Assembly (NCBI RefSeq): GCF_020985305.1
Contig: NZ_CP087588.1
Coordinates: forward strand, 2,727,501 to 2,791,500
Reading direction: 5' to 3'
DNA: 64,000 nt
From: Croceicoccus sp. Ery15
GTDB lineage: Bacteria; Pseudomonadota; Alphaproteobacteria; Sphingomonadales; Sphingomonadaceae
Part shown: piece by piece, positions 34,885 through 44,670 of the stretch
Position numbering within the stretch: position 1 is the stretch's first letter
Layout of the letters: each line of letters begins with the position of its first letter
Made by a program: the position numbers and the translations under genes
Notes under the pieces: model-generated
Told to the model about the DNA's origin: nothing
What the model saw: the letters and a program-made list of their open reading frames with translations, nothing else
Database searches by the model: none

Positions 34885-35444
34885 CAGTCTTCTCTCGGTC
34901 CATCGCGATAGGTGCGGGGCTTGTAGCCCTGCCCGCTTCCGCGCTTCTGTTCGAAATGCTTCGCCCGCGCCTCGCGCCGGTCACCGATGCGCACGCGCAT
35001 GCCGGCAGTGATCCGGTCGAGCACGGCGTCCATGTTTTCCAGAATATCGCTCGCCTTCAGGCGCATCACCTTGATGCCCACGGCCTCAAGGCTCTTGTCG
35101 CGGCGGGTGGCGATCGTCTCGTTCTCGCCCTCTTCCTCGATGATGATCGCCATGCCGAGGTTGTGGCAGTTGAAATCGACGATGGCCGATCCCACCACGG
35201 CGAACCGCTTGAAGCTGTATTTGCCCATGTCCGCTTCGGCGAACTTGTCGGCCAGCGCCTTGTGCGCCTCGGAAGGCTCGCGCCGCATCTCGCGCGCACG
35301 GTCGTGCAGCGTGTCGAGGCGGGATTCGGAAATCTCCCACCCGCGGCCCCGCTTTTTCAGCGCGGGGGCGGTGTCGTCCTGCTCGGACGCGGGCTTGATC
35401 TGGAGGGTTTTACGGTCGGTCATTTCCATGATGCCTGTGCTCAA
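34884..35444 (-). CDS. DUF559-type nuclease-fold protein in the suf operon
   Basis: Cytoplasmic protein of 186 aa or less; starts at 35444, 35429 and 35423 are possible. The segment KYSFKRFAVVGSAIVDFNCH, then MAIIIEEEGEN and VGIKVMRLKASDILENMDAVLDRI, follows DUF559, a Vsr/PD-(D/E)XK-like fold. The usual E-V-D-G-x-x-H element reads EEEGEN here, so catalytic competence is doubtful. The C-terminal tail is basic and may bind nucleic acid. It is overlapped by its operon neighbours on both sides. Its role in Fe-S assembly is unknown. Confidence 0.78.
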   Translation of the reverse strand: MSTGIMEMTDRKTLQIKPASEQDDTAPALKKRGRGWEISESRLDTLHDRAREMRREPSEAHKALADKFAEADMGKYSFKRFAVVGSAIVDFNCHNLGMAIIIEEEGENETIATRRDKSLEAVGIKVMRLKASDILENMDAVLDRITAGMRVRIGDRREARAKHFEQKRGSGQGYKPRTYRDGPRED

Positions 35445-35854
35445 TTGCCAAGACTGCGACGAAAGTTCGCAATTTGCGCTTCCACAACCATCGCTCTTTC
35501 CCTTTGGTTCTGGTCATGCGTATCGAAGGCTCGGTTCACTTCTGCCTCTGCTGCCACAGGGTCAGACCATGCAGGGTCTAGCACCAATGCAGCGTTCGCC
35601 TTCTGGATCGAGTCTTGTCGCAATTCGGCGCACGATTGGATGGCAAACTCTACCTGTTTGACTGGGCTAGATTGTTCAGCTTGATCGGTTTGATCCGATA
35701 CGCAGTCAGCGTATTCTTCGAACGCTGGGGCGATCGCGGTTTGTATTTCATTCGAACTGCTGAACACGACCCGATCGCCGATAGGTGGCTTTTCCTGAGC
35801 GGCGTGGGCGGCTGAGATGGCCAGCATAATTGAAAGCACACCGCCAAACATCAC
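35441..35854 (-). CDS. Exported hypothetical protein inserted after sufB
   Basis: Protein of 137 aa (GTG at 35854) or 136 aa (ATG at 35851, which overlaps the sufB stop as TGATG). A signal peptide ([14 protein letters not shown]) precedes a helical, Glu/Gln/Asn-rich mature part with two cysteines (DCVSD, SCAEL). No family recognised. The base composition is visibly lower in GC than sufB or sufC (row 35701-35760 has 32 G/C of 60), which suggests a later arrival into the operon. Its stop overlaps the DUF559 start by ATGA. Confidence 0.7.
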   Translation of the reverse strand: MMFGGVLSIMLAISAAHAAQEKPPIGDRVVFSSSNEIQTAIAPAFEEYADCVSDQTDQAEQSSPVKQVEFAIQSCAELRQDSIQKANAALVLDPAWSDPVAAEAEVNRAFDTHDQNQRERAMVVEAQIANFRRSLGN

Positions 35855-37359
35855 CCCACGCTCCCCTCAAGCGAGATCGCGAGCAGCTTCTGCGCCTCGA
35901 CCGCGAATTCCATCGGGAGTTCCTTGAGAACCTCCTTGGCAAAGCCGTTGACGATCAGCGCCACGGCCTCTTCTTCGCCGAGGCCACGCTGCATCGCATA
36001 GAACAGCTGGTCGTCGCTGATCTTGGACGTGGTCGCCTCGTGCTCGATCTGGGCGCTGGGGTTCTTCACCTCGATATAGGGCACGGTATGCGCGCCGCTG
36101 GTGTCGGACAGCAGCAGCGAATCGCACTGGGTGAAATTGCGGACGTTATCGGCATTCGCGCCCACGCGGACAAGGCCGCGATAGGTGTTGTTCGACTTGC
36201 CCGCCGAAATACCCTTGGAGATGATGGTCGAGCGGGAATTCCTCCCGTTGTGGATCATCTTGGTGCCGGTATCGGCCTGCTGGAAATTATTGGTGACGGC
36301 GACCGAATAGAACTCACCCACCGAGTTTTCGCCGTTCAGCACGCAGGACGGGTATTTCCACGTCACCGCGCTGCCGGTTTCCACCTGCGTCCACGAAACC
36401 TTGCTGTTCTTGCCCTGGCACAGGGCCCGCTTGGTCACGAAATTATAGATGCCGCCCTTGCCGTTCGCATCGCCGGGATACCAGTTCTGCACCGTCGAAT
36501 ATTTGATCTCGGCATCGTCCAGCGCGACCAGTTCCACCACAGCTGCGTGCAGCTGGTTTTCATCGCGCATCGGCGCGGTGCAGCCTTCGAGGTAGGAGAC
36601 ATAGCTGCCTTCGTCGGCCACGATCAAAGTGCGTTCGAACTGGCCGGTGTTCTCGGCATTGATGCGGAAATAGGTCGACAGCTCCATCGGGCAGCGTACC
36701 CCCTTGGGGATGTAGACGAAGGTGCCGTCCGAAAAGACCGCGCAATTGAGCGTGGCGAAGAAATTGTCCTGCATGGGCACCACGCGGCCCAGCCATTTCT
36801 TCACCAGATCGGGATATTCGCGGATCGCCTCGCTGATAGAGCGGAAGATGACGCCCGCTTCCTCAAGCTCCTTGCGGAAGGTCGTGGCGACCGAAACGCT
36901 GTCGAACACGGCATCGACGGCCACCTTGCGCGCGCCTTCCACGCCCGCCAGCACCTTCTGCTCCTCAATCGGGATGCCAAGCTTGTCGTAAACCGACTTG
37001 ATCTCGGGATCGAGCTCGTCAAGCGACGACAGGGTCGGCTTCTTCTTGGGCGCCGCGTAGTAATAGGCGTCCTGATAATCGATCGGCGGCACGTTCAGCT
37101 TCGCCCAGTCCGGCGGGGTCAGCGTCAGCCAGTGGCGATAGGCTTTCAGGCGCCATTCCAGCATCCATTCCGGCTCTTCCTTCTTGGCCGAAATGAAGCG
37201 GACCGTATCTTCCGACAGGCCTTTTTCCGCGAATTCCTGTTCGATATCCGACGAAAAGCCGAACTCGTATGTTTCCAGCTTTGCCGCTGCCTCGCGGGCC
37301 TCGCGGTCCTGCTCGACGGCTTCGTTCAGCGTGGTCGTATCTTTGGGGGCGTCGGTCAT
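35851..37359 (-). CDS. sufB: Fe-S scaffold subunit SufB
   Basis: Main scaffold subunit of SufBCD, 502 aa. The beta-helix core includes [52 protein letters not shown] and VEVKNP-like [20 protein letters not shown] near the C-terminus, with the conserved Glu/His region. Length and order are normal. It is the first structural gene, with its ATG overlapping the regulator stop by 4 nt. Confidence 0.97.
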   Translation of the reverse strand: MTDAPKDTTTLNEAVEQDREAREAAAKLETYEFGFSSDIEQEFAEKGLSEDTVRFISAKKEEPEWMLEWRLKAYRHWLTLTPPDWAKLNVPPIDYQDAYYYAAPKKKPTLSSLDELDPEIKSVYDKLGIPIEEQKVLAGVEGARKVAVDAVFDSVSVATTFRKELEEAGVIFRSISEAIREYPDLVKKWLGRVVPMQDNFFATLNCAVFSDGTFVYIPKGVRCPMELSTYFRINAENTGQFERTLIVADEGSYVSYLEGCTAPMRDENQLHAAVVELVALDDAEIKYSTVQNWYPGDANGKGGIYNFVTKRALCQGKNSKVSWTQVETGSAVTWKYPSCVLNGENSVGEFYSVAVTNNFQQADTGTKMIHNGRNSRSTIISKGISAGKSNNTYRGLVRVGANADNVRNFTQCDSLLLSDTSGAHTVPYIEVKNPSAQIEHEATTSKISDDQLFYAMQRGLGEEEAVALIVNGFAKEVLKELPMEFAVEAQKLLAISLEGSVG

Positions 37360-37769
37360 GCCGCCTCTTCCTCCTTCGCCAGATCGGCGAGCGTTATTCC
37401 CTCAAGCGCGCCGCGAATGGCACGGTTGACTTGCGGCCAGTGCGGTTTCGTGCCGCAATTATGTTCGATCTGGCACCCCGACGGGCCATCGCTGCACTGG
37501 GTCATGGCGATGGGGCCTTCGACCGCCTCGATAATGTCGGCCAGCGTGATCGCCGCCGCCGGACGGGCCAGACGGATGCCGCCATTCGCCCCGCGCGTCG
37601 AACGCAGCAGCCCCGCGGCGCTTAACCGGCTGACCAGTTTCTGCACGGTCGGCACGGGCAGGCCGGTCTGTTCGGCCAGCTGCGCCGCGCTCCACAAGGT
37701 GCTGCCGCAATGGCCGGCCGCGGCGCGCATGGCGACCACCGCATAATCGGCAAGATTGGACAATCTCAT
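37356..37769 (-). CDS. Rrf2-family SUF operon regulator (IscR/SufR-like)
   Basis: Transcription regulator of 137 aa that probably senses Fe-S status and controls its own operon. The winged helix covers residues 1-80 ([45 protein letters not shown]). Three cysteines, [14 protein letters not shown], spaced C-x6-C-x5-C, are placed to bind a cluster as in IscR. The family matches the SUF-type Rrf2 regulators (TIGR02944 type). Nested inverted repeats upstream at 37784-37853 are the likely operator. Confidence 0.93.
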   Translation of the reverse strand: MRLSNLADYAVVAMRAAAGHCGSTLWSAAQLAEQTGLPVPTVQKLVSRLSAAGLLRSTRGANGGIRLARPAAAITLADIIEAVEGPIAMTQCSDGPSGCQIEHNCGTKPHWPQVNRAIRGALEGITLADLAKEEEAA

Positions 37770-37783
37770 GGCAGTTCACGGCG

Positions 37784-37853
37784 CATGGGGGTGCACAGAC
37801 TCGTTAATTCGGACCAAATCGTTCCGAATTGCAGCTAGTGACGCACCCCCATG
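37784..37853. repeat. Outer inverted repeat nesting the suf operator
   Basis: CATGGGGGTGC at 37784-37794 and its exact complement GCACCCCCATG at 37843-37853 are 48 bp apart. Their centre (37818.5) coincides with that of the inner 25-bp dyad. The arms could pair as a cruciform or in RNA, or be two contact sites for a looped regulator. Confidence 0.7.
37806..37830. promoter_or_regulatory. Probable Rrf2/SufR operator of the suf operon
   Basis: Perfect 8-bp inverted repeat AATTCGGA-N9-TCCGAATT, centred at 37818, 37 nt upstream of the regulator start at 37769. The 25-bp size fits a dimeric Rrf2 protein such as IscR. Assignment to the adjacent regulator is inference. Confidence 0.75.
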
Positions 37854-37887
37854 GATGCAAGCGAAGATTAACTCTTGCGAGTCGTTC

Positions 37888-39816
37888 TTATTTCCCGCCT
37901 GCTTTCACCTCTTCTATCCACGCATCGACATTCTCTTCCATGATCGACAGCGGCACCGGTCCGTTGCCCAGCACCACCGTGTGATAGGCGCGAATGTCGA
38001 AATCATCGCCCAGTTCGGCCTTCGCCTTGTCGCGCAATTCCTCGATCTTCAGCTTGCCGATCATATAGGCGGTCGCCTGACCCGGCATCACGATATAGCG
38101 TTCGATGGCCTTTTGAATGTCGCCGTCGGGATTGGGCGTATTCTCGGTCAGAAAGGCGATGGCCTGCTCGCGGCTCCATTTCTTGGAATGGATGCCGGTG
38201 TCGACCACCAGACGGCAGGCGCGCCATAATTCGGCCTGCAGACGGCCAAAATCGGAAAAAGGATCGGTATAGAACCCCATGTCCTTGGCCAGATTTTCCG
38301 AATACAGGCCCCAGCCTTCGGAATAGGCCGTCACCCCGCCAAAACGCCGGAACGGGGGCAGATCGCCCAGCCCCGTCTGCACCGAAAGCTGAAGATGGTG
38401 GCCCGGCAGACCTTCGTGATAGGCCAGCGCCTCCAGCTCGTTCAGGCTCATCGATTCAAGCTTGTAGAGATTGACGTAATAGATGCCGGGTCGCGAACCG
38501 TCGGGCGCGGGGCGCGAATAGAATGCCTTGCCCGCCGATTGTTCGCGGAATGCCTCGACCGGCTTAACCTGAAGGGCGTCTTTCGGCAGAACCTCGAACC
38601 ATTTGGGTAATTCGGCTTCCATCGCATCCAGCGCGACATCCACCTTGGCCAGATATTCCTCGCGGCTTTTGGCGTAAAAGCGCGGGTCGGTTCGCGTATA
38701 TTCGAAGAATTCGGGCAGAGTGCCCTGATATCCCACCTTTTTCATGATCGCGCGCATCTCGTCATGAATGCGCGCGACATTGTCCAGACCGATCTGGTGG
38801 ATCTGGTCGGCAGGCAGGTCGGTGGTCGTATAGCTCTTGAGCAGGGCCGCGTAATATTTGTCGCCATCGGGCAGCCGCCACACGCCATCGTCGGTGCCCG
38901 CTTTGGCCTGCTGTTCGACCATCACGGCGCGCAGCAATTTATATGCGGGCAGCGCGCTTGCTTCCCATGCGGCGATGGCCTCGGCAGTCAGCTCCTTCTG
39001 GTCCACCCCGTCGAGCTTGGCGATTTTCTCGCGGAAATCGTCGATGATCGCATTGCCTGCATAGTCGGGGCCGGCTGGCGTGATCAGATTGTCGATATCC
39101 GAAATCACATAGGGATAGACCCAGCGCGGCGGAATCACGCCTGCCTGCGCGCGCTGCACCGCGCGCTTGGTCTGCCCGTCGAGATAGGGGCCGATGCCCG
39201 CAATCCGCTCGATATAGGCGTCGGCCTCTTCCTCGTTACCGATGCGGTGCATATTGACGAGGAACGAGGGGATGCCGCTTTGCGCGCCGAACATCTGGTT
39301 GAAGATATAGCCGTTCTCCCGATACGGGGTCAGCGCTTCCTGCCGCTCCATCGCGGATTTGAACAGGCGATAGGACAGCGCATCCTGCCCTTCCAGCCTT
39401 GCCGGATCGAAACCTGCTTCCATCCTCGACAGAAAGGCGCGGTCCATCGCGTGTTCGCGCAGATCGGCAGCCAGCGAGGGATCGTTCCACTTGCCGTAAT
39501 CTTCGTCGCGAATGCCGCGAGAAGTCTTGGTCATCGGGCTGAACGACAGGCCCGCTTCCTCATAGGCCTGAAAGAACGCATTGATATCGCCTGCCTCGAT
39601 GGCGGCATTCACCATGGCCATTTGCGCGGCGGGGATCGCATCGGTGATCGCGGGGCTGCCCGTTACCTGTTGCGCAACAGCTTGCGCAGCAGCTTGCGCC
39701 GCCGGTTGGGCCACGCCGTTGGAATTGCCGGTCAGGAACAGGGCCGAACCGCTGCAAAGCAACAGGGCGGATAGGCGGCGGAACTGGGTCAAGGGGCGTC
39801 TCCCGGTTAAGTGCAA
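37888..39816 (-). CDS. DUF885 family exported metallopeptidase-like protein
   Basis: Exported protein of 642 aa. A signal region (LSALLLCSGSALFLTG) precedes an Ala/Gln-rich linker made of short AQ repeats. The DUF885 domain fills the rest; its zinc motif is YHEGLPGHHLQLS, followed by GGVTAYSEGWGLYSENLAKD with the third ligand Glu, as in carboxypeptidase-like M2/M3 clan members. Peptide substrate unknown. It has its own transcription unit and converges on nothing; the suf promoter region lies just behind its 3' end. Confidence 0.88.
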   Translation of the reverse strand: MHLTGRRPLTQFRRLSALLLCSGSALFLTGNSNGVAQPAAQAAAQAVAQQVTGSPAITDAIPAAQMAMVNAAIEAGDINAFFQAYEEAGLSFSPMTKTSRGIRDEDYGKWNDPSLAADLREHAMDRAFLSRMEAGFDPARLEGQDALSYRLFKSAMERQEALTPYRENGYIFNQMFGAQSGIPSFLVNMHRIGNEEEADAYIERIAGIGPYLDGQTKRAVQRAQAGVIPPRWVYPYVISDIDNLITPAGPDYAGNAIIDDFREKIAKLDGVDQKELTAEAIAAWEASALPAYKLLRAVMVEQQAKAGTDDGVWRLPDGDKYYAALLKSYTTTDLPADQIHQIGLDNVARIHDEMRAIMKKVGYQGTLPEFFEYTRTDPRFYAKSREEYLAKVDVALDAMEAELPKWFEVLPKDALQVKPVEAFREQSAGKAFYSRPAPDGSRPGIYYVNLYKLESMSLNELEALAYHEGLPGHHLQLSVQTGLGDLPPFRRFGGVTAYSEGWGLYSENLAKDMGFYTDPFSDFGRLQAELWRACRLVVDTGIHSKKWSREQAIAFLTENTPNPDGDIQKAIERYIVMPGQATAYMIGKLKIEELRDKAKAELGDDFDIRAYHTVVLGNGPVPLSIMEENVDAWIEEVKAGGK

Positions 39817-39919
39817 TTGAAACTATCTCGTCATCAGTGCCGCATCGCGCGGCAAGAGGCAAACACAAGCGGAAAAGCGTTCGACAGCGCGCCCCGTCTC
39901 GCATACGCAATATGGCCAT

Positions 39920-40957
39920 ATGGCCTATTCGCTGCTCCGTCCGCTGATCTTCCGCCTCGATGCCGAAAACGCCCATGGCTTGGCGCTGGCGGCACTGAAA
40001 TCGCTGCCCTCGTCGCTGCTGGCCAGCCCGCCGCGCCCCGATCCGGCACTGGCGATAGAGGTCGCGGGTCTGCGCTTTCCCAATCCGGTCGGCATGGCGG
40101 CGGGTTTCGACAAGAACGGCGAAGTCCCCGATGCGCTGCTGCGCTGCGGCTTCGGCTTTGCCGAGCTTGGTTCGGTGACCCCCAAGCCGCAGGCGGGCAA
40201 TCCGCGCCCGCGCCTGTTCCGGCTGGAAGAGGACCGCGCGGTGATCAACCGCATGGGATTCAACAACGAAGGCGAGGTCGCCGTCGAACAAAGGATGAAA
40301 CGGCGCGCGGGGCAGGCCGGCATCGTCGGCATCAATATCGGCGCGAACAAGGACAGCGCCGACCGCGTCAGCGATTATGCGATCATGGCCCGATCCATGG
40401 CTCCCTATGCGTCCTATCTGGCGGTCAATATTTCCAGCCCCAACACGCCCGGACTGCGCGCCCTGCAAGACCCCGAGGCGCTGGGCGGATTGCTGGACGT
40501 GGTGATGGATGCGCGCGGCAGCGATGTGCCCGTTTTCCTGAAAGTCGCGCCCGATTTGCTGCCCGAGGATATCGACGCCATCGCCCGTATCGCGGTGGAC
40601 AAGGGGCTGGGCGCGCTGATGATTTCGAACACCACCATCGAACGCCCCGCGCTGCAATCGCGCCATGCGGGCGAAGCGGGCGGGCTGTCGGGCGCGCCCC
40701 TGAAACAGATGGCGCTGGAACGGCTGCGCGATTTCCGCAAGGCAAGTGGCGGCAAAGTGCCGCTGGTCGGCATCGGCGGGATCGCCACGGCCGAAGACGC
40801 ATGGGAACGCATCCGCGCGGGCGCCAGCCTTGTGCAGCTTTACAGCGCGATGGTCTATGAAGGGCCGGGCATTGCCGCCGCCATCACCCGCGGCCTACCC
40901 GCGCTGATGAAGCGCGACGGTTTCGCGACGATTGCCGAAGCGGTGGGGAGCGAATGA
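39920..40957 (+). CDS. pyrD: Dihydroorotate dehydrogenase, quinone-linked class 2
   Basis: Membrane-associated flavoenzyme of pyrimidine synthesis, 345 aa. PVGMAAGFDKNGEVPDALL, GSVTPKPQAGNPRPRLFRL, INRMGFNNEG, VNISSPNTPGLRALQ (catalytic Ser) and VGIGGIATAEDAWERI (FMN phosphate site) are all present. The N-terminal helix pair typical of class 2 (LLRPLIFRLDAENAHGLAL) is there. Its stop overlaps the ggt start by 4 nt. Confidence 0.97.
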   Translation: MAYSLLRPLIFRLDAENAHGLALAALKSLPSSLLASPPRPDPALAIEVAGLRFPNPVGMAAGFDKNGEVPDALLRCGFGFAELGSVTPKPQAGNPRPRLFRLEEDRAVINRMGFNNEGEVAVEQRMKRRAGQAGIVGINIGANKDSADRVSDYAIMARSMAPYASYLAVNISSPNTPGLRALQDPEALGGLLDVVMDARGSDVPVFLKVAPDLLPEDIDAIARIAVDKGLGALMISNTTIERPALQSRHAGEAGGLSGAPLKQMALERLRDFRKASGGKVPLVGIGGIATAEDAWERIRAGASLVQLYSAMVYEGPGIAAAITRGLPALMKRDGFATIAEAVGSE

Positions 40958-42690
40958 CGATGCGCGCTCTGCCCGCCTTTCTCCTCGCGGCACTGCTGGC
41001 GGGCTGCGCCGCGCCGGTCGATCTGGCTAGCGCTCCTCCCGCGCCGAGTGAGCTGAGCCAGCCAGATAAGGGGCCCCATGCGGGCGGTGTCGTCAGCGCC
41101 GCCGACCGCCGCGCCGCCGATGCAGGCGCACGCATCCTGCGCGAAGGGGGCAATGCGCTGGATGCCGGATTTGCCGTGCTGCTGGCGCTGAACGTGGTCG
41201 AACCGCAAAGTTCGGGGATCGGCGGGGGCGGCTTCCTCGTCCTCGACACCGGCGACGGGCAGCCGGTAACCTATGACGGGCGCGAAACCGCCCCCGCCGC
41301 CGCCACGCCCGACCGGTTCATGCAGAACGGCCAGCCGATGTCCTTTCCGCAAGCCTGGCCCGGCGGCAAAAGCACCGGCGTTCCGGGCAATGTCGCGATG
41401 ATGGCGCTGGCGCACCGCGACCACGGCCGCCTGCCATGGTCGCAGATCTTCCGCCCCGCGATAGAGCTTGCGCGCGAGGGTTTCGTGGTCACGCCGCGCC
41501 TTCACAACACGCTAGCCGCCGCAAAGCTGACCGGCCCGCTATCGGCAGAGGCGCGCGCGCTGTTCTATCCCGATGGCGACCCCGCGCCGGTCGGTTCGAC
41601 CATCCGCAACCCCGCATTCGCCGCCATGCTGGAACGCATCGCGGCAGAAGGACCGGACGCGTTCTATCGCGGCGACAACGCCGCCAGCATCGCCGCCGCC
41701 GTGCAGGGCGCCCCGGTCAATCCCGCCGATATGACGGTGGAGGATATCGCCGCCTATCGCGCACAGCGGCGCGACGCAGTCTGCGGCACCTATCGCGTAT
41801 ACACCATCTGCGGCATGGGCCCGCCATCGTCGGGCGCGACGACCGTGCTTGCCATTCTGAAGCAGTTGGAACGCTTTGACATGGCATCCCATGGCCCCGA
41901 CACGCCCACCGGCTGGCACCTCTTCGCCGAGTCCCAACGCCTCGCCTATGCCGATCGGGAGCAATATCTGGCCGACAGCGATTTCGTGGCGGTGCCCGTC
42001 GCGGGGCTGACCGATCCCGATTACCTCGCCCGCCGCAGCGCGCTGATCGATGCGGGCACCACCATGGCCAGCGCCAGTGCGGGCATGCCTGCGGGCGCAT
42101 CGCTTGCCCATGCACCGCAAGCCGCGCAGGCCGAACACGGCACCAGCCATTTCGTCGTCACCGATGCCGACGGCATGATCGTCAGCGAGACTTCCACGAT
42201 CGAGGCGGCCTTCGGATCGGGCCTGTTCGTCAACGGCTATTACCTCAACAACGAACTCACCGATTTCGCCCGCTCGCCCACCGAAAACGGCAAGCCCGTC
42301 GCCAATCGGGTGGAAGCGGGCAAGCGCCCCCGTTCGTCCATGTCGCCCACCATCGTCTACGGCCCCGACGGCAAGCCGCGCCTTGCGGTCGGTGCGGCAG
42401 GCGGGTCGACCATCATCGTGCAGGTCGCCAAGGCGATCATCGGCGTGGTCGACTGGGGCCTGTCCGCGCAGGACGCGATCGCCCTGCCCTTCCTGTACGC
42501 CCCCGGCGACACGCTGATGGTAGAGGAAGGCACCGAACTGGAAGCCATGCTGCCCGCGTTCCGCGCATTGGGGCATGACGATGCCACCACCATGCCCGGC
42601 AGGCTCAAGGCGAATGCCGTCGAATGGGTCGATGGCCGGCCCGTGGGCGCAGCCGATCCGCGCAGCGAGGGGGCGATGGTCACCCCCTGA
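40954..42690 (+). CDS. ggt: Gamma-glutamyltransferase, lipoprotein form
   Basis: Envelope Ntn-hydrolase of 578 aa acting on glutathione and gamma-glutamyl compounds. The lipobox LLAALLAGC indicates lipidation at Cys18. The large subunit starts with GGVVSAADRRAADAG and contains NVVEPQSSGIGGGGFL. The precursor should cleave itself before the Thr of HGTSHFVVTDADG; RPRSSMSPTIVY and GAAGGSTIIVQV are small-subunit substrate segments. A four-base ATGA overlap with pyrD indicates cotranscription. Confidence 0.95.
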   Translation: MTMRALPAFLLAALLAGCAAPVDLASAPPAPSELSQPDKGPHAGGVVSAADRRAADAGARILREGGNALDAGFAVLLALNVVEPQSSGIGGGGFLVLDTGDGQPVTYDGRETAPAAATPDRFMQNGQPMSFPQAWPGGKSTGVPGNVAMMALAHRDHGRLPWSQIFRPAIELAREGFVVTPRLHNTLAAAKLTGPLSAEARALFYPDGDPAPVGSTIRNPAFAAMLERIAAEGPDAFYRGDNAASIAAAVQGAPVNPADMTVEDIAAYRAQRRDAVCGTYRVYTICGMGPPSSGATTVLAILKQLERFDMASHGPDTPTGWHLFAESQRLAYADREQYLADSDFVAVPVAGLTDPDYLARRSALIDAGTTMASASAGMPAGASLAHAPQAAQAEHGTSHFVVTDADGMIVSETSTIEAAFGSGLFVNGYYLNNELTDFARSPTENGKPVANRVEAGKRPRSSMSPTIVYGPDGKPRLAVGAAGGSTIIVQVAKAIIGVVDWGLSAQDAIALPFLYAPGDTLMVEEGTELEAMLPAFRALGHDDATTMPGRLKANAVEWVDGRPVGAADPRSEGAMVTP

Positions 42691-42825
42691 CCGGCAGAAG
42701 CACCCATCCTGCCAGAAACCCCCGTTTTGCCGGAAAGCCCCACCCGCCCTAGATGCTGAAACGGCACACGGCAGCCCTGCGCAGACGGGCACCGCACCGC
42801 AGAGGAAGAGGTCGACAAAGGCATT

Positions 42826-44670
42826 ATGGCGCACGGCAATCCGGGACATCCCGACAGGCACGGCCCGCACGGCTTTACGCTGGCGGATATCGAGAATGCA
42901 CAGAACCTTGTCGCGCTGTTCCTGAAACGCGCCGATGTGCTGGGCGATGCCCCCTTCCTGTTCGCCAAGGCCGATGGCGAATGGCACTCGCTCAGCTGGG
43001 CCGAAGTGTCGCGGCAGGTGTGCCTGTTGTCGCAATCGCTGCTGCAACTGGGCCTGCAAAAGGGTGACCGCGTCCTGCTGGTCAGCGAAAACCGCCCCCA
43101 ATGGTGCATTGCCGATCTGGCGATCATGGCGGCGGGGCTGATCACCGTCCCCGCATACACCACCAATACGGTCAACGATCACCAGCATGTGATCGAGAAT
43201 TCGGGCGCGCGCGCGGTGATCGTTTCGGGCGCAAAGCTGGCAAAAAACCTGATGCCCGCCGTGGTGACCAGCAATTGCGCCGAGTTCGTCATCGCGATGG
43301 AGCCGATCCGCCCGCCGCAGAACGTGATCTATCACGATATGGCCTCGCTGCTGACCGGCGATGCCGAACTGGCGCGCCATGCGGTCGACGCGCGGGTCGC
43401 GGGGATCAAGCGCGAGGATCCGGCCTGCATCATCTATACCAGCGGCACCGGCGGCCTGCCGCGCGGCGTGCGCCAGCACCATGGCGCGCTGCTGCACAAT
43501 GCGGCGGGCGCGGGCGATGTGATCGCGAACGATTTCGGGTGGGAGGAAGAGCGGTTCCTCTCCTTCCTCCCCCTCAGCCATGCCTATGAACATACCGGCG
43601 GTCAGGCTTTCCCGATCGCACTGGGCGCACAGATCTTCTATTCCGAAGGGCTCGACAAGCTGGCCGGCAATATCGAGGAAGTGCAGCCGACGATCATGGT
43701 CGTCGTCCCCCGCCTGTTCGAGGTTTTGCGCACCCGCATCCTGAAACAGCTGGCGAAGCAGGGCAAGCTGGCCGAAACCATGGCCATGCGCGCCAGCAGG
43801 CTGGCCGAGCGCAAGGGCCTTGGCAAATCGCGTCCGCTGATCGACCATGCCGAAGACGCGCTGCTGGAACGCGTGCTGCGCCCCAAGGCGCGGGCCAAGT
43901 TCGGCGGCAGGGTCAAGGCGCTGGTATCGGGCGGCGCGCCGCTGACGCCCGAAATCGGCTATTTCTTCACCGGCCTCGGCATGCCGCTGCTGCAGGGATA
44001 CGGGCAGACCGAATCCGGCCCGATCATCAGCGTGAACCGCCCGCGTTCGGGGCTGAAGATGGATACGGTCGGCACGCCGCTGCGGGGCGTGGAGGTCCGC
44101 ATTGCCGAGGATAGCGAAATCCTTGTGCGGGGCGAGCTGGTGATGCACGGATACTGGCGCAATGCCGAGGAAACCGCGCGCGCGCTGAAAGACGGCTGGC
44201 TGCACACCGGCGACATCGGCCATATCGACCGGCGCGGCCGCATCGTCATTACCGACCGCAAGAAAGACATGATCATCAACGACAAGGGCGACAATGTCGC
44301 GCCCCAGCGCGTTGAGGGGATGCTGACCCTGCAGCCCGAAATCGGGCAGGCCATGGTCTATGGCGACCGCAAACCCTATCTGGTCGGGCTGATCGTGCCC
44401 GATGCCGACTGGGCCCGCGAATGGGGCGAGGCCCATGGCCGCACCGGCGACTGGACCGGCTGGCGCGAGAACGCCGAATTCGCCGCCGCCGTGCGCGAAG
44501 CGGTCGACCGCGTGAACAACGATCTGTCGGTGATCGAAAAAGTCCGCCGCATCATGCTGGCCGAAGAGGCTTTCACCATCGAGAACGAGGAAATGACCCC
44601 CTCGATCAAAATCCGCCGCCACAAGCTGCGCGAACGCTATGGCGCGCGGCTGGAGGGGATGTATCGCTAG
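42826..44670 (+). CDS. Long-chain acyl-CoA ligase (AMP-forming)
   Basis: ANL-superfamily adenylating enzyme of 614 aa. The P-loop reads YTSGTGGLPRGVRQHH, a variant of the usual TSGTTG-P-KGV seen in one long-chain ligase subgroup. LPLSHAYEHTGG, LQGYGQTESGP, DGWLHTGDIGHIDRRGRI and ITDRKKDMIIN follow in order, and MTPSIKIRRHKLRERY carries the C-terminal catalytic Lys. It likely activates fatty acids for degradation or lipid synthesis; chain length is not predictable. It stands 135 nt after ggt. Confidence 0.93.
   Translation: MAHGNPGHPDRHGPHGFTLADIENAQNLVALFLKRADVLGDAPFLFAKADGEWHSLSWAEVSRQVCLLSQSLLQLGLQKGDRVLLVSENRPQWCIADLAIMAAGLITVPAYTTNTVNDHQHVIENSGARAVIVSGAKLAKNLMPAVVTSNCAEFVIAMEPIRPPQNVIYHDMASLLTGDAELARHAVDARVAGIKREDPACIIYTSGTGGLPRGVRQHHGALLHNAAGAGDVIANDFGWEEERFLSFLPLSHAYEHTGGQAFPIALGAQIFYSEGLDKLAGNIEEVQPTIMVVVPRLFEVLRTRILKQLAKQGKLAETMAMRASRLAERKGLGKSRPLIDHAEDALLERVLRPKARAKFGGRVKALVSGGAPLTPEIGYFFTGLGMPLLQGYGQTESGPIISVNRPRSGLKMDTVGTPLRGVEVRIAEDSEILVRGELVMHGYWRNAEETARALKDGWLHTGDIGHIDRRGRIVITDRKKDMIINDKGDNVAPQRVEGMLTLQPEIGQAMVYGDRKPYLVGLIVPDADWAREWGEAHGRTGDWTGWRENAEFAAAVREAVDRVNNDLSVIEKVRRIMLAEEAFTIENEEMTPSIKIRRHKLRERYGARLEGMYR

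Noticed and set aside
35830..37746. Plus-strand frame over sufB and the suf regulator
   Set aside because: Both minus-strand genes are unmistakable; the frame has no homology of its own.
43432..43480. Inactivated P-loop in the acyl-CoA ligase (TSGTGG and PRG in place of TSGTTG and PKG)
   Set aside because: The variant belongs to a recognised long-chain ligase subgroup and all other motifs, including the C-terminal Lys, are intact.
41539..44622. Antisense frame of about 1,027 codons across ggt and the acyl-CoA ligase
   Set aside because: Spans two well-identified genes on the other strand and shows only shadow composition.
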